64,000 bases of DNA, taken from assembly GCA_947370975.1 (NCBI GenBank), contig CANBNG010000017.1, positions 1-64,000 of the forward strand, read 5' to 3'. Shown one piece after another: positions 1-7,963 of the stretch; positions within the stretch are counted from its first letter, which is position 1; each line of letters opens with the position of its first letter. Both the position numbers and the translations under genes were made by a program. The notes beneath the pieces were generated by a model. That model saw only the letters and a list, made by a program, of their open reading frames with translations. It had not been told where the DNA came from and did no database searches. This stretch comes from Beijerinckiaceae bacterium. Its GTDB lineage: Bacteria > Pseudomonadota > Alphaproteobacteria > Rhizobiales > Beijerinckiaceae.

Positions 1-903
1 GGGCGCGTGCGCGACCAATGGCACACGATGACGCGCACGGGTCTGAGCCCGCGTCTTGGCGCGCATCTGCCGGAACCTTTTGCAACGCTCCACCCTGAGG
101 ACGGCGCGCGCGCCGGCATTGTCGACGGTGGTTTCGTGCGCGTCTCCTCGCGACATGGCTCTGCCGTGCTGCGGGCGCGCTTGAGCCAGGATCAGCGCAA
201 GTCTGAGGTTTTCGCGCCCATTCACTGGAGCGCCGAGACATCGTCCGACGGGCGTGTGGGCGCTTTGGTGCAGCCGGCGATCGATCGCTTTTCGGGTCAG
301 CCGGAGCTGAAGGCCACAGCTGTCGCCATTGCGCCTGTCGCCTTTGCCCGGCACGGCTTTGTGGTTTCCCGCGATATGCCCGCTCTCTCTCCTCACGCCT
401 GGTCGGCGCGGGTTGCGCTTGTGGGCGGGCACGGCGTGCTCTTTGCCACCGACGCGCCGCTTGAGGCCTGCGCGCAGGAGGCGCGCGCGCTGTTTCCCGG
501 CGCGGAGCTTGCAGAATTTCGCGACGAGGAGCGCGGCTTTTATCGCGTGGCGGCTTTTGCGGGTGCGCGTCTCGTCGGGGCCGTGTTCATATCGCCTAGC
601 GATGATATCTGCGGCTGGGACGGCGTGAAGGCCATGTTTGGGGCGCAGGAACTTGGCGCGCTCGAGCGGCGGCTTCTTCTCTCGGGGCGCGATGCTTCGG
701 GGGTCGCCGATGCCGGGCCGACCGTCTGCGCGTGCTTTGGCGTCAGTCTCAATGTGATCCGCGAAGCCGTGGTCTCGGGCCGGGCCACAAGCGCGCAGGA
801 GATCGGGGCTTGCCTGAAGGCTGGCACCAATTGCGGGTCTTGCGTGCCCGAGTTGCGCAAGATCATCCTGACCCACGCGCAGGGCGTCTCAAGCGCGGCC
901 TGA
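1..903 (+). CDS. nasA: Assimilatory nitrate reductase, C-terminal part (5' truncated by window edge)
   Basis: Only the last 300 residues are visible; the reading frame is open from base 1, so the start lies outside the window. The first part resembles the molybdopterin-dinucleotide-binding domain of the bis-MGD oxidoreductase family. The C-terminal part is a BFD-like [2Fe-2S] module with a CxC pair (codons at 727 and 733) and a CxxC pair (codons at 832 and 841). This layout is typical of NasA-type cytoplasmic nitrate reductases, which reduce nitrate to nitrite for assimilation and take electrons through the extra cluster. The Mo-site and N-terminal 4Fe-4S residues cannot be checked. A related assimilatory molybdoenzyme cannot be fully excluded, but the BFD tail favours NasA. 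Confidence 0.85.
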   Translation, partial: GRVRDQWHTMTRTGLSPRLGAHLPEPFATLHPEDGARAGIVDGGFVRVSSRHGSAVLRARLSQDQRKSEVFAPIHWSAETSSDGRVGALVQPAIDRFSGQPELKATAVAIAPVAFARHGFVVSRDMPALSPHAWSARVALVGGHGVLFATDAPLEACAQEARALFPGAELAEFRDEERGFYRVAAFAGARLVGAVFISPSDDICGWDGVKAMFGAQELGALERRLLLSGRDASGVADAGPTVCACFGVSLNVIREAVVSGRATSAQEIGACLKAGTNCGSCVPELRKIILTHAQGVSSAA

Positions 904-972
904 GTTTGGCTCTCTTGCAAAGGCGATTGGCTTGGTCGAGTGTGGCCTCTCCCAAGCGAGAGGAGGGCCGCC

Positions 973-1437
973 ATGAGCGATGAACATGCCAAGAGCTGGA
1001 AAGAGGATGGCGTGCGCGTGATCCCTGCCTGCAGTCTCGACCCCAATACGGCGCAGACACCGGGCATGAACCGCAGGACGGCAGTGGATTTCGCCCGTGC
1101 GGGCGCACAGAAGCTCTGGGCCGGCACGGTGACGATCCACGCGGGCGCAAAGACCGGGCCCCATCATCACGGCCCGCTCGAAAGCGTCATTTTCATCGTC
1201 AAGGGAAAGGCGCGCATGCGCTGGGGCGAGAAGCTCGAATTCATCGCCGAGGCGGGCCCGGGCGATTTCATTTTCGTGCCGCCGTTCGTGCCCCATCAGG
1301 AGATCAATGCGCTGGCCGACGAGACGCTCGAATGCGTGCTGGTGCGCAGCGACGGGCAGGCGATTGCGGTCAATCTCGATATCGAGCCGGTTGAAGCACC
1401 GCAAGAAGTGCGGTGGATCGATCCGATCCACCGCTGA
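973..1437 (+). CDS. Single-domain cupin protein
   Basis: A 154-residue protein with one cupin fold. The metal-binding motif 1 is seen as GPHHHGPLESVIFIVKG (around residues 57-73), and motif 2 as PGDFIFVPPFVPHQE (around 96-110). The His cluster, the Glu, and the late His match the 3-His/1-Glu pattern of metal-binding cupins. The ATG at 973 follows AGGAGG at 961-966, so this start is preferred over upstream in-frame codons. It lies 69 bases after the nitrate reductase gene and could be cotranscribed, but its substrate is unknown. Small cupins of this kind can be dioxygenases, isomerases or binding proteins. It may belong with the aromatic or cyclic-acid catabolic genes that follow on the other strand. 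Confidence 0.8.
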   Translation: MSDEHAKSWKEDGVRVIPACSLDPNTAQTPGMNRRTAVDFARAGAQKLWAGTVTIHAGAKTGPHHHGPLESVIFIVKGKARMRWGEKLEFIAEAGPGDFIFVPPFVPHQEINALADETLECVLVRSDGQAIAVNLDIEPVEAPQEVRWIDPIHR

Positions 1438-1447
1438 TCTTTGCCTG

Positions 1448-2203
1448 TCAGGCTTCGAGCAGGTTCCAGCTCGCCTCGACGGAGCCCGTGGCCACACCCT
1501 TGCGGATGTAATAATTCCAGAGCTTGGAAATGTGGTGCGGACGATCCTCGAGCTTGAGGATCTTGTCCATTTCCTCGTCGCTGAGCGGGCGGGGCTTGGA
1601 GCCTGCCTGCAAGACCTGCATCTGCGCCTGCGCATTTTCTTCAAAATGCACCGCGTCGATGAAGAGCGCGGGCACCGATTCTGCCACGAGCAAAAGCCCA
1701 TGCGCGCGCATCAGCGCGACATGATGAGGCCCGAGGGTGGCTGCGAGTTCGCGGCCCTGCTCGGGATATTTGATGTGGCTCGGATCGGGATGGGTCGGGA
1801 TGCCGCTCTTCCAGCGCGTGGCGCGGGCGCGCATCGGCAGGATCTGGACGTCTTCCATCATGGTGAAGGCGATGGCGAGTTCCATGTGGCTGTGCAGCGA
1901 GGCCATCACATCGGGGCGTGCACGGAAGGCTTCGATATGGATCGAGGTTTCGGACGGCGGCTTGCCGTCGCCTTCAAGCACCTTGCCGTTGAAATCGACG
2001 ACGACCATGCGCTCGGGCGCAAGTTCAGCGCGCGAATCCGAGCGGCGCTGAATCATCAGGGCGTCATGGCCGGGAATGCGCGCCGCGATATGGCCGCTGT
2101 AGCTCAGGATGTTCAGGGTTTCGAGCATCCGCGTCACGGCTGTGAGTTCGGCTGCGAGGCGTGCGTTGCTGTTGCTCAGCGGTCCATTGCTTGACGTCGA
2201 CAT
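1448..2203 (-). CDS. Class II aldolase/adducin family protein (copy A)
   Basis: A 251-residue protein of the fuculose-phosphate aldolase/adducin fold. The Zn ligands appear as H104 and H106 (LHSHME) and H168 (LMRAHG), and the acidic catalytic residue as E85 (SETSIH), so the active site looks intact. The start MSTSSNG is preferred over the longer frame because GGAGAA precedes it. Members act as sugar-phosphate aldolases, as epimerases or, in phthalate pathways, as dihydroxyaromatic decarboxylases. It lies downstream of the Pht5-like gene on the same strand but is separated from it by a strong terminator-like hairpin. Two more homologues (5438 and 6256) sit close by. The substrate is not determined. 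Confidence 0.85.
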   Translation of the reverse strand: MSTSSNGPLSNSNARLAAELTAVTRMLETLNILSYSGHIAARIPGHDALMIQRRSDSRAELAPERMVVVDFNGKVLEGDGKPPSETSIHIEAFRARPDVMASLHSHMELAIAFTMMEDVQILPMRARATRWKSGIPTHPDPSHIKYPEQGRELAATLGPHHVALMRAHGLLLVAESVPALFIDAVHFEENAQAQMQVLQAGSKPRPLSDEEMDKILKLEDRPHHISKLWNYYIRKGVATGSVEASWNLLEA

Positions 2204-2233
2204 GGGTTCTCCCGGTTTGATTTTCTTGTTGGC

Positions 2234-2266
2234 TAAACAAAACCGCCGGCCCTTGGGGGCCGGCGG
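2234..2266 (-). terminator. Intrinsic terminator after the Pht5-like gene
   Basis: A perfect 10-bp GC stem (2243-2252 with 2257-2266, loop of 4) is followed on the minus strand by a TTTTGTTT tract (2242 down to 2235). It begins just after the stop codon of the minus-strand gene at 2279. It should end most transcripts there and uncouple the downstream aldolase-family gene. Confidence 0.75.
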
Positions 2267-2278
2267 CAATGGGTGGTT

Positions 2279-3265
2279 TTACACGATGATCTTGGTCGCC
2301 GTGCTCGCCGGGAAAATGTCTTCCGGCTTGACGTGCTTGTGGGCGATGCCCTGCTGGTAGGTATAGAGCAGCATCTGTTCCCAGGTGGCGCGGTTTTCAT
2401 CGACGCCGAAGGGGAAGGTGTCGCCCATCATGTCGCGCATGCGGCGCGCATAGGTGGGCAGCCAGGGCAGCGGATAGCGCGAGACGGCGGGATCGAACAG
2501 GCGCTCGATCGAGCGGTTCTTGGATTCTACAAAGGCATTGTAGAGGTTGCGCGGAACCCACGGGTTCTCGTCCACGATGCTCTTCTTCATCGCGATGATG
2601 TGCATGATCGGCCAGACCTTGGTCCTGGAATAATAATCTTCTTCCATGGCCAGATAGTCGGGGAACAGGCGCACCACATCGGGGTGGCCGTCGAGGAAGC
2701 AGGTCGGGGGACGCGCGATGATGGCGCAATCGATTTCACCCGACGCCAGCATTTCCGACAGCGACTTGTCGGCGACGCGGGTAAGCTGCAGGCCTTCCGG
2801 CAGGTTGAGCTCGACCTTTTCGATACGGCCCGGCGAATTGGCGCCAGCCTGATACCAATGCACATCCGTCAGCTTCACGCCGCAATCATTGTGCATCCAG
2901 CCGCGCATGTAGACGGCAGCCGAATGGGCCCATTCGGGAGAGCCGACGCGCTTGCCCTTGAGGTCCTGGATCGTCTTGATGTTCGAATTCTTGTTCACAT
3001 AGAACGACGAGAAGCGGAACAGGCGCGAGCAGACAACCGGCAGGCCGACAATGTCGCAATCTTCGCGGGTGATCTGGGTGGAGAATTTCGCGAAGGAGAG
3101 TTCCGAGACATCGAATTCGCGGTTGAAGGTCTGGCGCGCAAAAATCTCGTGATGACCTAGGGTCAGCCAGTTGTGGTCGATGCCTTCCGCCTTGACGAGG
3201 CCCATCCGGAAATCGCGGAAATGATCGTAATCGGTCGTGGCAATGCTGAGTTTCAACTGGCTCAT
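2279..3265 (-). CDS. 4,5-dihydroxyphthalate decarboxylase-like protein (Pht5 family, binding-protein fold)
   Basis: A 328-residue protein without a signal peptide. Blocks such as ATTDYDHFRDF (residues 9-19), the LKGKRVGSPEW motif and a C-terminal segment of the form WLPTYARRMRDMMGD match the Pht5 family. This family has a periplasmic-binding-protein fold but includes cytoplasmic 4,5-dihydroxyphthalate decarboxylase, which gives protocatechuate. Many members are annotated only as ABC substrate-binding proteins. The lack of a leader, and the neighbouring QuiC-type gene whose product is protocatechuate, favour an enzymatic role. It is divergent from the QuiC gene across about 190 bases that contain a tandem repeat. 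The exact substrate is inferred only. Confidence 0.7.
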   Translation of the reverse strand: MSQLKLSIATTDYDHFRDFRMGLVKAEGIDHNWLTLGHHEIFARQTFNREFDVSELSFAKFSTQITREDCDIVGLPVVCSRLFRFSSFYVNKNSNIKTIQDLKGKRVGSPEWAHSAAVYMRGWMHNDCGVKLTDVHWYQAGANSPGRIEKVELNLPEGLQLTRVADKSLSEMLASGEIDCAIIARPPTCFLDGHPDVVRLFPDYLAMEEDYYSRTKVWPIMHIIAMKKSIVDENPWVPRNLYNAFVESKNRSIERLFDPAVSRYPLPWLPTYARRMRDMMGDTFPFGVDENRATWEQMLLYTYQQGIAHKHVKPEDIFPASTATKIIV

Positions 3266-3339
3266 GTCTCATCCCCTCGTTTCTTGAATTTCGCCTGCGC
3301 GGACGCTGGTGAGCCCCTGATACATGATCGTGGCGGCGG

Positions 3340-3379
3340 GGGAAATGGTCTTGGAGCCCAAGGGAAATGGTCTTGGAGC
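3340..3379. repeat. Two tandem 18-bp direct repeats in a divergent promoter region
   Basis: GGGAAATGGTCTTGGAGC occurs at 3340-3357 and again at 3362-3379, a 22-bp period or about two helical turns. It lies between the divergent Pht5-like gene (starts 3265) and the QuiC-type gene (starts 3459). Such spacing on one DNA face suits a regulator dimer pair, but no regulator gene is adjacent. A simple slippage duplication is the alternative. Confidence 0.6.
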
Positions 3380-3458
3380 TCGGCATGGCGCGCGTTGCGG
3401 GCAGGGCGCGCGCGCTTTATGGTTCGCTTCAGAATCTTGGCCCCCGGGGAATGCACTG

Positions 3459-5345
3459 ATGCTCAGATGGTCGATTGCGACAGTCTCTATGGGAGGCACG
3501 CTGGAAGCCAAGCTCGCCGCAGTCGCTCGGGCGGGCTTTCGGGCTGTGGAAATTTTTGAGAACGACCTGACCTTCTTCTCGGGCAAGCCGCGCGATGTGC
3601 GCGCGCGCGCCGAGGATCTGGGTCTCGAGATCATCGGCCTGCAGCCGATGCGCGATTTCGAGGGCATGCCTGAACCGCTGCGGTCGCGCAATTTCGACCG
3701 CGCCGAGCGCAAATTCGACCTGATGGAGGAATTGGGCACACGGTTTCTGGGCATGTGCTCCTCGACCTCCGAGGATGCCGCGCCCGACGTGGAGCGCGCC
3801 GCCGCCGATCTGGCAGACCTTGCCGATCGCGCCGCGCAACGCGGCTTTCGGCTGGGCTATGAGGCGCTGGCCTGGGGCCGCTATGTGAAGGACTGGATGC
3901 AGGCCTATGAGCTGGTCTGCCTTGCCGACCGCCCCAACCTTGGCGTCGTGCTCGACAGTTTCCACATCTGCGTCAACAAGAACCCGCTTGCACCGCTGGC
4001 CGATATTCCGGCTTCGCGGATCGGCCTCGTGCAGCTCTCGGATGCGCCGGGCATTCTCATGGATCCGATGTCGCTCTCGCGCCATCATCGCTGCTTCCCT
4101 GGGCAGGGCGACCATCCGGTGGCCGAGTTCCTCGATGCTGTGATGAAGACGGGCTATAACGGCCCTGTTTCGCTCGAGGCCTTCAACGACCAGTTCCGCG
4201 GCGCACCCGCCGCCCAGATCGCGCGCGACGGCATGCGCGCCTTGCAGATTGCGGGCGAGACGCTCGATCGCACCCGCGTCGAGCAGGGCCTGCCCGCGCT
4301 CCATATCGGGGCGGATCTGCCCAGCGCGTCGCGCATTCGGGGCATTGAATTTGTCGAATTCGCCAGCGCCTCCTCGGGCCCCGACAGTTTCGTCGATCTG
4401 CTGCAGGGGTTGGGCTTTGTGCGCGTTGCGCGCCATCGCTCCAAGGATGTCGATCTCTATCGGCAGAACGGTCTCAACATTGTCGTCAATCGCGAGCAGG
4501 AGGGCTTTGCCTATTCCTTCCAGCTTCTGCACGGCACTTCCATGTGCGCGCTGGGCCTGCGGTTCGACAATCCCGAGGCTGCGCTGGAGCGTGCCAATGC
4601 GCTTGGCGCACCGACCTATTTCGGTCGCATTGGACCCGGCGAAGCCTTGATCCCGGCGGTGGCGGGCATCGAGAACAGCCTCATCTATTTTATGGGCGAG
4701 CGGGATGGCCCGCGCAGCAATTGGGATCGCGATTTTGTTTTCGAGACGCAGGAGGCAAACGGCCTGCTGACGACCTTCGATCATTTCTCCAATGTGCTGC
4801 GCCGCTCGGAATTCCTGTCCTGGATGACCTTCTACAAAAGCGTACTGGGCCTTGTGAACGATCCGCAGGTCGAAGTGGCCGATCCCTATGGCGCCTTCTA
4901 CAGCCGCGTCATTCGCTCGCCAGACGGCAGCGTGCGCATTCCGCTCAACATTGCAGATGGTGGCTCGACGGCGGTGTCGCGCTTCATCGATGCCTTCGGT
5001 GGCAGTGGCGTGCAGCATATCGCGCTTGAAACCGGGGATCTTTTCACCTTCGTCGAACAGGCCGTGGCGCGCGGCGTCAAGTTTCTCGACATTCCGGATA
5101 ATTATTACGACGATCTCTCGTCGCGGTTCGATATCGAACCGGCGCTGCTCGCACGCATGCGCGCCCTCGATATTCTCTATGACCGCAACAAGACGGGCGA
5201 GTTCTTCCAGATCTACACCGCGACCTTCGAAAATCGCTTCTTCTTCGAAGTGGTGGAGCGGCGCGGCTATGATCTCTTCGGCGCTGCCAATACGCCGGTG
5301 CGGCTTGCCGCACAGGTCGCCGAGCAGGAGCGCGCGGGGATGTGA
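3459..5345 (+). CDS. quiC: Fused 3-dehydroshikimate dehydratase: sugar-isomerase barrel plus HPPD-like domain
   Basis: A 628-residue two-domain protein. The N-terminal half (about 1-285) is a xylose-isomerase-like TIM barrel with the metal-site segments GYEALAWGRY, VLDSFHICVN and VSLEAFND. The C-terminal half (about 290-620) is a 4-hydroxyphenylpyruvate-dioxygenase-like vicinal-oxygen-chelate region that keeps the facial triad H442 (DHFSN), H520 (VQHIALE) and E597 (FFFEVVE). This length and order match QuiC1-type dehydroshikimate dehydratases, which turn 3-dehydroshikimate into protocatechuate in quinate and shikimate catabolism. The start ATG at 3459 follows GGGGA; the open frame upstream has no family similarity. 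Whether the C-terminal domain is catalytic is unknown for the family. Two aldolase-family genes follow on the same strand. Confidence 0.88.
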   Translation: MLRWSIATVSMGGTLEAKLAAVARAGFRAVEIFENDLTFFSGKPRDVRARAEDLGLEIIGLQPMRDFEGMPEPLRSRNFDRAERKFDLMEELGTRFLGMCSSTSEDAAPDVERAAADLADLADRAAQRGFRLGYEALAWGRYVKDWMQAYELVCLADRPNLGVVLDSFHICVNKNPLAPLADIPASRIGLVQLSDAPGILMDPMSLSRHHRCFPGQGDHPVAEFLDAVMKTGYNGPVSLEAFNDQFRGAPAAQIARDGMRALQIAGETLDRTRVEQGLPALHIGADLPSASRIRGIEFVEFASASSGPDSFVDLLQGLGFVRVARHRSKDVDLYRQNGLNIVVNREQEGFAYSFQLLHGTSMCALGLRFDNPEAALERANALGAPTYFGRIGPGEALIPAVAGIENSLIYFMGERDGPRSNWDRDFVFETQEANGLLTTFDHFSNVLRRSEFLSWMTFYKSVLGLVNDPQVEVADPYGAFYSRVIRSPDGSVRIPLNIADGGSTAVSRFIDAFGGSGVQHIALETGDLFTFVEQAVARGVKFLDIPDNYYDDLSSRFDIEPALLARMRALDILYDRNKTGEFFQIYTATFENRFFFEVVERRGYDLFGAANTPVRLAAQVAEQERAGM

Positions 5346-5395
5346 GGGGTGCGACCCCCACCCCGCTCACTGGCGCGCTGCGCCGAACCTGATAA
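5345..5395. repeat. Degenerate REP-like palindromic unit
   Basis: The stretch GCGACCCCCACCCCGCTC followed by a GGCGCGCTGCGCC hairpin resembles the inner half of the repeat units at 11648-11795 and 13935-14075. The outer CTTGTGG half is missing. It sits directly behind the QuiC stop codon and may act as a weak terminator or be a decayed repeat copy. Confidence 0.45.
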
Positions 5396-5437
5396 CTTGC
5401 GCCGCTACTGACGCAAAAAGCCTGTTCCGGAGGAAAT

Positions 5438-6241
5438 ATGAGACTGTTTCGCTGCGCCTGCCATTCCGGCCTTTCCTATCTGCGCGCGCCTGCCGATGCG
5501 GGTTCGGGCTCGCCCGCGCCGCGCACGGGTGGTGCGGTCGACGCTTCCGTCCTCGCCGACCTTGCGGCTGCCAGCCGCATTCTTGCCGATCAGGGCGTGG
5601 TGGATGCCTTCGGCCATGTCAGCATGCGCCACCCCAACGATCCCAACCGCTTCCTGATGTCGCGTTCGCTCGCGCCTGCGCTCGTCACGCCCGACGACAT
5701 CATGGAATATGATCTCGATTGCGAATGCGTCGATCCCCGCGGTCGCGGCTCGTTCCTGGAACGCTTCATCCACGGCGAGATTTTCCGCGCGCGTCCCGAT
5801 GTCATGGCGGTCGCGCACAGCCATTCGCCCAATGTCATTCCCTTCGGCCTCGTCAACAAGCCGATGCAGGCCATGTTCCACAATGCGGCCTTCATCGCGC
5901 GCGGCGTGCCGGTGTTCGATATCAATGAAAAGTTTGGCGACACTGACATGCTCGTCGGCAATGCCGAAAAGGGTGTGGCGCTGGCCCAGTCGCTTGGCGA
6001 CAAGGATGTCGTGCTGATGCGCGCGCATGGCTCTGTCGCCACCGGCCCGAGCCTGCCCGTCGCCGTGTTCCGCGCCGTCTATACCGAGATGAATGCGCGC
6101 CTGCAGTTCCAGACCGCGATGCTTGGCGGCGGCGCTCCGATCGCCGCCTTGTCGCCGGGCGAAGGCAAGCTCGCCGATCTGGTGAACCTCGGCTCCGCGT
6201 CGCGCGCGTGGGATCTGTGGAAGCGGCGCGTCGGTTACTGA
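5438..6241 (+). CDS. Class II aldolase/adducin family protein (copy B)
   Basis: A 267-residue protein with an intact class II aldolase site: E108 and H112 (FLERFIHGE), H127 and H129 (VAHSHS), and H197 (LMRAHG). A stretch of about 35 residues rich in Gly, Ala and Pro precedes the fold. The first ten residues include two Cys, and no clear cleavable leader is seen. The ATG at 5438 is preceded by GGAGGA. It lies 92 bases after the QuiC-type gene and 14 bases before copy C, so B and C are very probably cotranscribed. Close relatives include dihydroxyphthalate decarboxylases and sugar-acid aldolases. No phosphate-binding signature allows a choice between them. Confidence 0.83.
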   Translation: MRLFRCACHSGLSYLRAPADAGSGSPAPRTGGAVDASVLADLAAASRILADQGVVDAFGHVSMRHPNDPNRFLMSRSLAPALVTPDDIMEYDLDCECVDPRGRGSFLERFIHGEIFRARPDVMAVAHSHSPNVIPFGLVNKPMQAMFHNAAFIARGVPVFDINEKFGDTDMLVGNAEKGVALAQSLGDKDVVLMRAHGSVATGPSLPVAVFRAVYTEMNARLQFQTAMLGGGAPIAALSPGEGKLADLVNLGSASRAWDLWKRRVGY

Positions 6242-6255
6242 AGGAGGATCGCTCG

Positions 6256-6924
6256 ATGTCACAGCAAAACGATCCGCGCCAGCAGCTCGCCGATTGCATC
6301 CGCATGCTCGAAAAGGCCGATATCATCGACCATAACGGGCATGTCTCGGTGCGCTACGGCGACAATCTGCTCATCAACAATGGCGCAGCGGTGAAGGGCC
6401 TGCTGACCCCTGACGATCTCGTCGAGATCGACATGGATGGCAATGTGGTTTCAGGCAACGGCAAGCCGCCGCTCGAATTCCACATCCATACGGAAATCTA
6501 CCGCGCACGGCCCGATGTGCAGGCGGTGGCGCACACTCATCCCAAATGGTCGACCTTCCTGACCATGGTCGGCAAGCCCTACAAGCATGTCTATGCGCAG
6601 GGCGTGCTGCTGGGCGACATTCCGGTGATGGATACGCCGATGTCGGTCAATACCAAGCCGATGGGTGAGCGTCTGGCGGCAACGCTGGGGCCGCGGCCTG
6701 CGGTGCTGCTGAAGTCGCATGGCGTGACGATTGTGGGCAGCAATATGGTCGAGTGTTTCGCCCTCGCCGCCTATGTCGAGGAAAATTGCTATCGCCAATA
6801 TATGGCCGAGCAGCTCGGCGAGCCTTACGTCTTTTCGGAAGAGGAGAAGAAGGCCTGCTACGAGAAGCTCTGGTCGACGAGCCTGTTCCAGAAGACCTGG
6901 GATCACTACCGCTCGAAAATCTAG
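6256..6924 (+). CDS. Class II aldolase/adducin family protein (copy C)
   Basis: A 222-residue compact member of the same family. It shows E74 and H78 (PPLEFHIHTE), H93 and H95 (VAHTHP) and H155 (LLKSHG), giving a complete Zn site. The start follows AAGGAGGA at 6241-6248, only 14 bases after the stop of copy B, so translation is likely coordinated. Copies A, B and C have diverged considerably from each other outside the active site. That argues for distinct substrates or subunit roles rather than recent duplication. It is the last gene before a palindromic repeat and the convergent aroE. Confidence 0.85.
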   Translation: MSQQNDPRQQLADCIRMLEKADIIDHNGHVSVRYGDNLLINNGAAVKGLLTPDDLVEIDMDGNVVSGNGKPPLEFHIHTEIYRARPDVQAVAHTHPKWSTFLTMVGKPYKHVYAQGVLLGDIPVMDTPMSVNTKPMGERLAATLGPRPAVLLKSHGVTIVGSNMVECFALAAYVEENCYRQYMAEQLGEPYVFSEEEKKACYEKLWSTSLFQKTWDHYRSKI

Positions 6925-6925
6925 C

Positions 6926-6993
6926 TCGTCATTGCAAGCAATCCATCTAGCGGCTGTAGTTAGATGGATTGCTTCACTTCGCTCGCAATGACG
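6926..6993. repeat. Dispersed palindromic repeat between convergent genes
   Basis: A left arm (6926-6949) containing TCATTGCAAGCAATCCATCT pairs with a right arm (6961-6993) that carries the same bases in reverse complement, interrupted by TTCACTTCGCTC. The core CATTGCGAGCGAAG...AAGCAATCCA is a type of interspersed repeat familiar from many alphaproteobacterial genomes. It lies between the stops of copy C and aroE and can form a long hairpin. No second copy is in this window. Confidence 0.7.
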
Positions 6994-7007
6994 ATGCGAA
7001 AGCGTGA

Positions 7008-7850
7008 CTAGATCGTGGCTTCCATCATTGCGCGCAATTCCGGCGTGACCTTCGGCTCGACGCCGAACCAGTCGCGGAAGGCCGGGCGGCCCTGATGCAA
7101 CAACATGCCAAGGCCGTTGACGGTCTTGTTGCCGCGCTCGCGCGCTTCTTTCAGAAGCGGCGTCTCGCGCGGAATATAGACAATATCGCACACAAGGGCA
7201 TGGGCAGGCAGGCGGGCGAGCGAGAGATCGAGCGCGCTCTGCCCGACCATGCCCTGGCTCGTCGTATTTACCAGCATGGCCGCATCGGCGAGCGCCTCGT
7301 GACGCGCCTCCCAGGCAATTGCCGTGATCGGCGCGCCAAATTCGCGCGCGAGTCCCTGCGCGCGGGCCGGTGTGCGGTTGATGATGCGGATCTCCTTAGC
7401 GCCACGATCGGCAAGGCTCAGCGCCACGGCGCGCGCGCCACCGCCTGCGCCCATGATGACGACGGGGCCGGCATCGGCCTTCCAGTCGGGTGCTGCTTCG
7501 AGAATGCCCTCGATAAAGCCGTAACCGTCATTATTGGAGCCGCGCAGCGTGCCGTCCTTGCGCACGACGACGCAGGAGATCGCGCCGATGCGGCGCGCGG
7601 TGGCGTCGATCTCGTCGACGAAGGACATGGCCGTTTCTTTGTGCGGGATCGTCAGATTGCAGCCGGCAAAGCCGAGCGGCTGCAGCGCGCGCAGCGCCGG
7701 GCCGATGCCATCGGGCTCTACGGCGAGCGGCAGATAGGCGCCGACAAGCTTGTGCTGGGCGAACCAGAAATTATGCAGCATGGGCGAGCGCGAATGCATC
7801 ACGGGCCAGCCCATGACGCCGGCAAGGAGGTAACGGTCAGGATGGGCCAT
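7008..7850 (-). CDS. aroE: Shikimate dehydrogenase
   Basis: A 280-residue AroE-family protein that reduces 3-dehydroshikimate to shikimate with NAD(P)H, or works in reverse in catabolism. The N-terminal substrate domain has GWPVMHSRSPMLHN (residues 14-27, shikimate-binding Ser pair) and NLTIPHKE with the catalytic Lys. The Rossmann domain has GAGGGARA (about 134-141) and NRTPAR, an Asn-Arg-Thr signature that suits NADP. The C-terminal part carries the GMLLHQGRPAF motif. Standing beside the dehydroshikimate dehydratase gene rather than in a biosynthetic cluster, it may feed shikimate into degradation. It could equally be the housekeeping enzyme, since no other aroE is visible here. Confidence 0.93.
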   Translation of the reverse strand: MAHPDRYLLAGVMGWPVMHSRSPMLHNFWFAQHKLVGAYLPLAVEPDGIGPALRALQPLGFAGCNLTIPHKETAMSFVDEIDATARRIGAISCVVVRKDGTLRGSNNDGYGFIEGILEAAPDWKADAGPVVIMGAGGGARAVALSLADRGAKEIRIINRTPARAQGLAREFGAPITAIAWEARHEALADAAMLVNTTSQGMVGQSALDLSLARLPAHALVCDIVYIPRETPLLKEARERGNKTVNGLGMLLHQGRPAFRDWFGVEPKVTPELRAMMEATI

Positions 7851-7963
7851 GTTCGTCTCTGCTCAAGGAATGCAGCCGGTTCTTAGCGGCTCGGGGCGGC
7901 GGCGTCGAGTTCGACCGTTGTCGGGTCGCTTGTGGCATCGTTCAGCTCTGATAGGAGGTGGGC

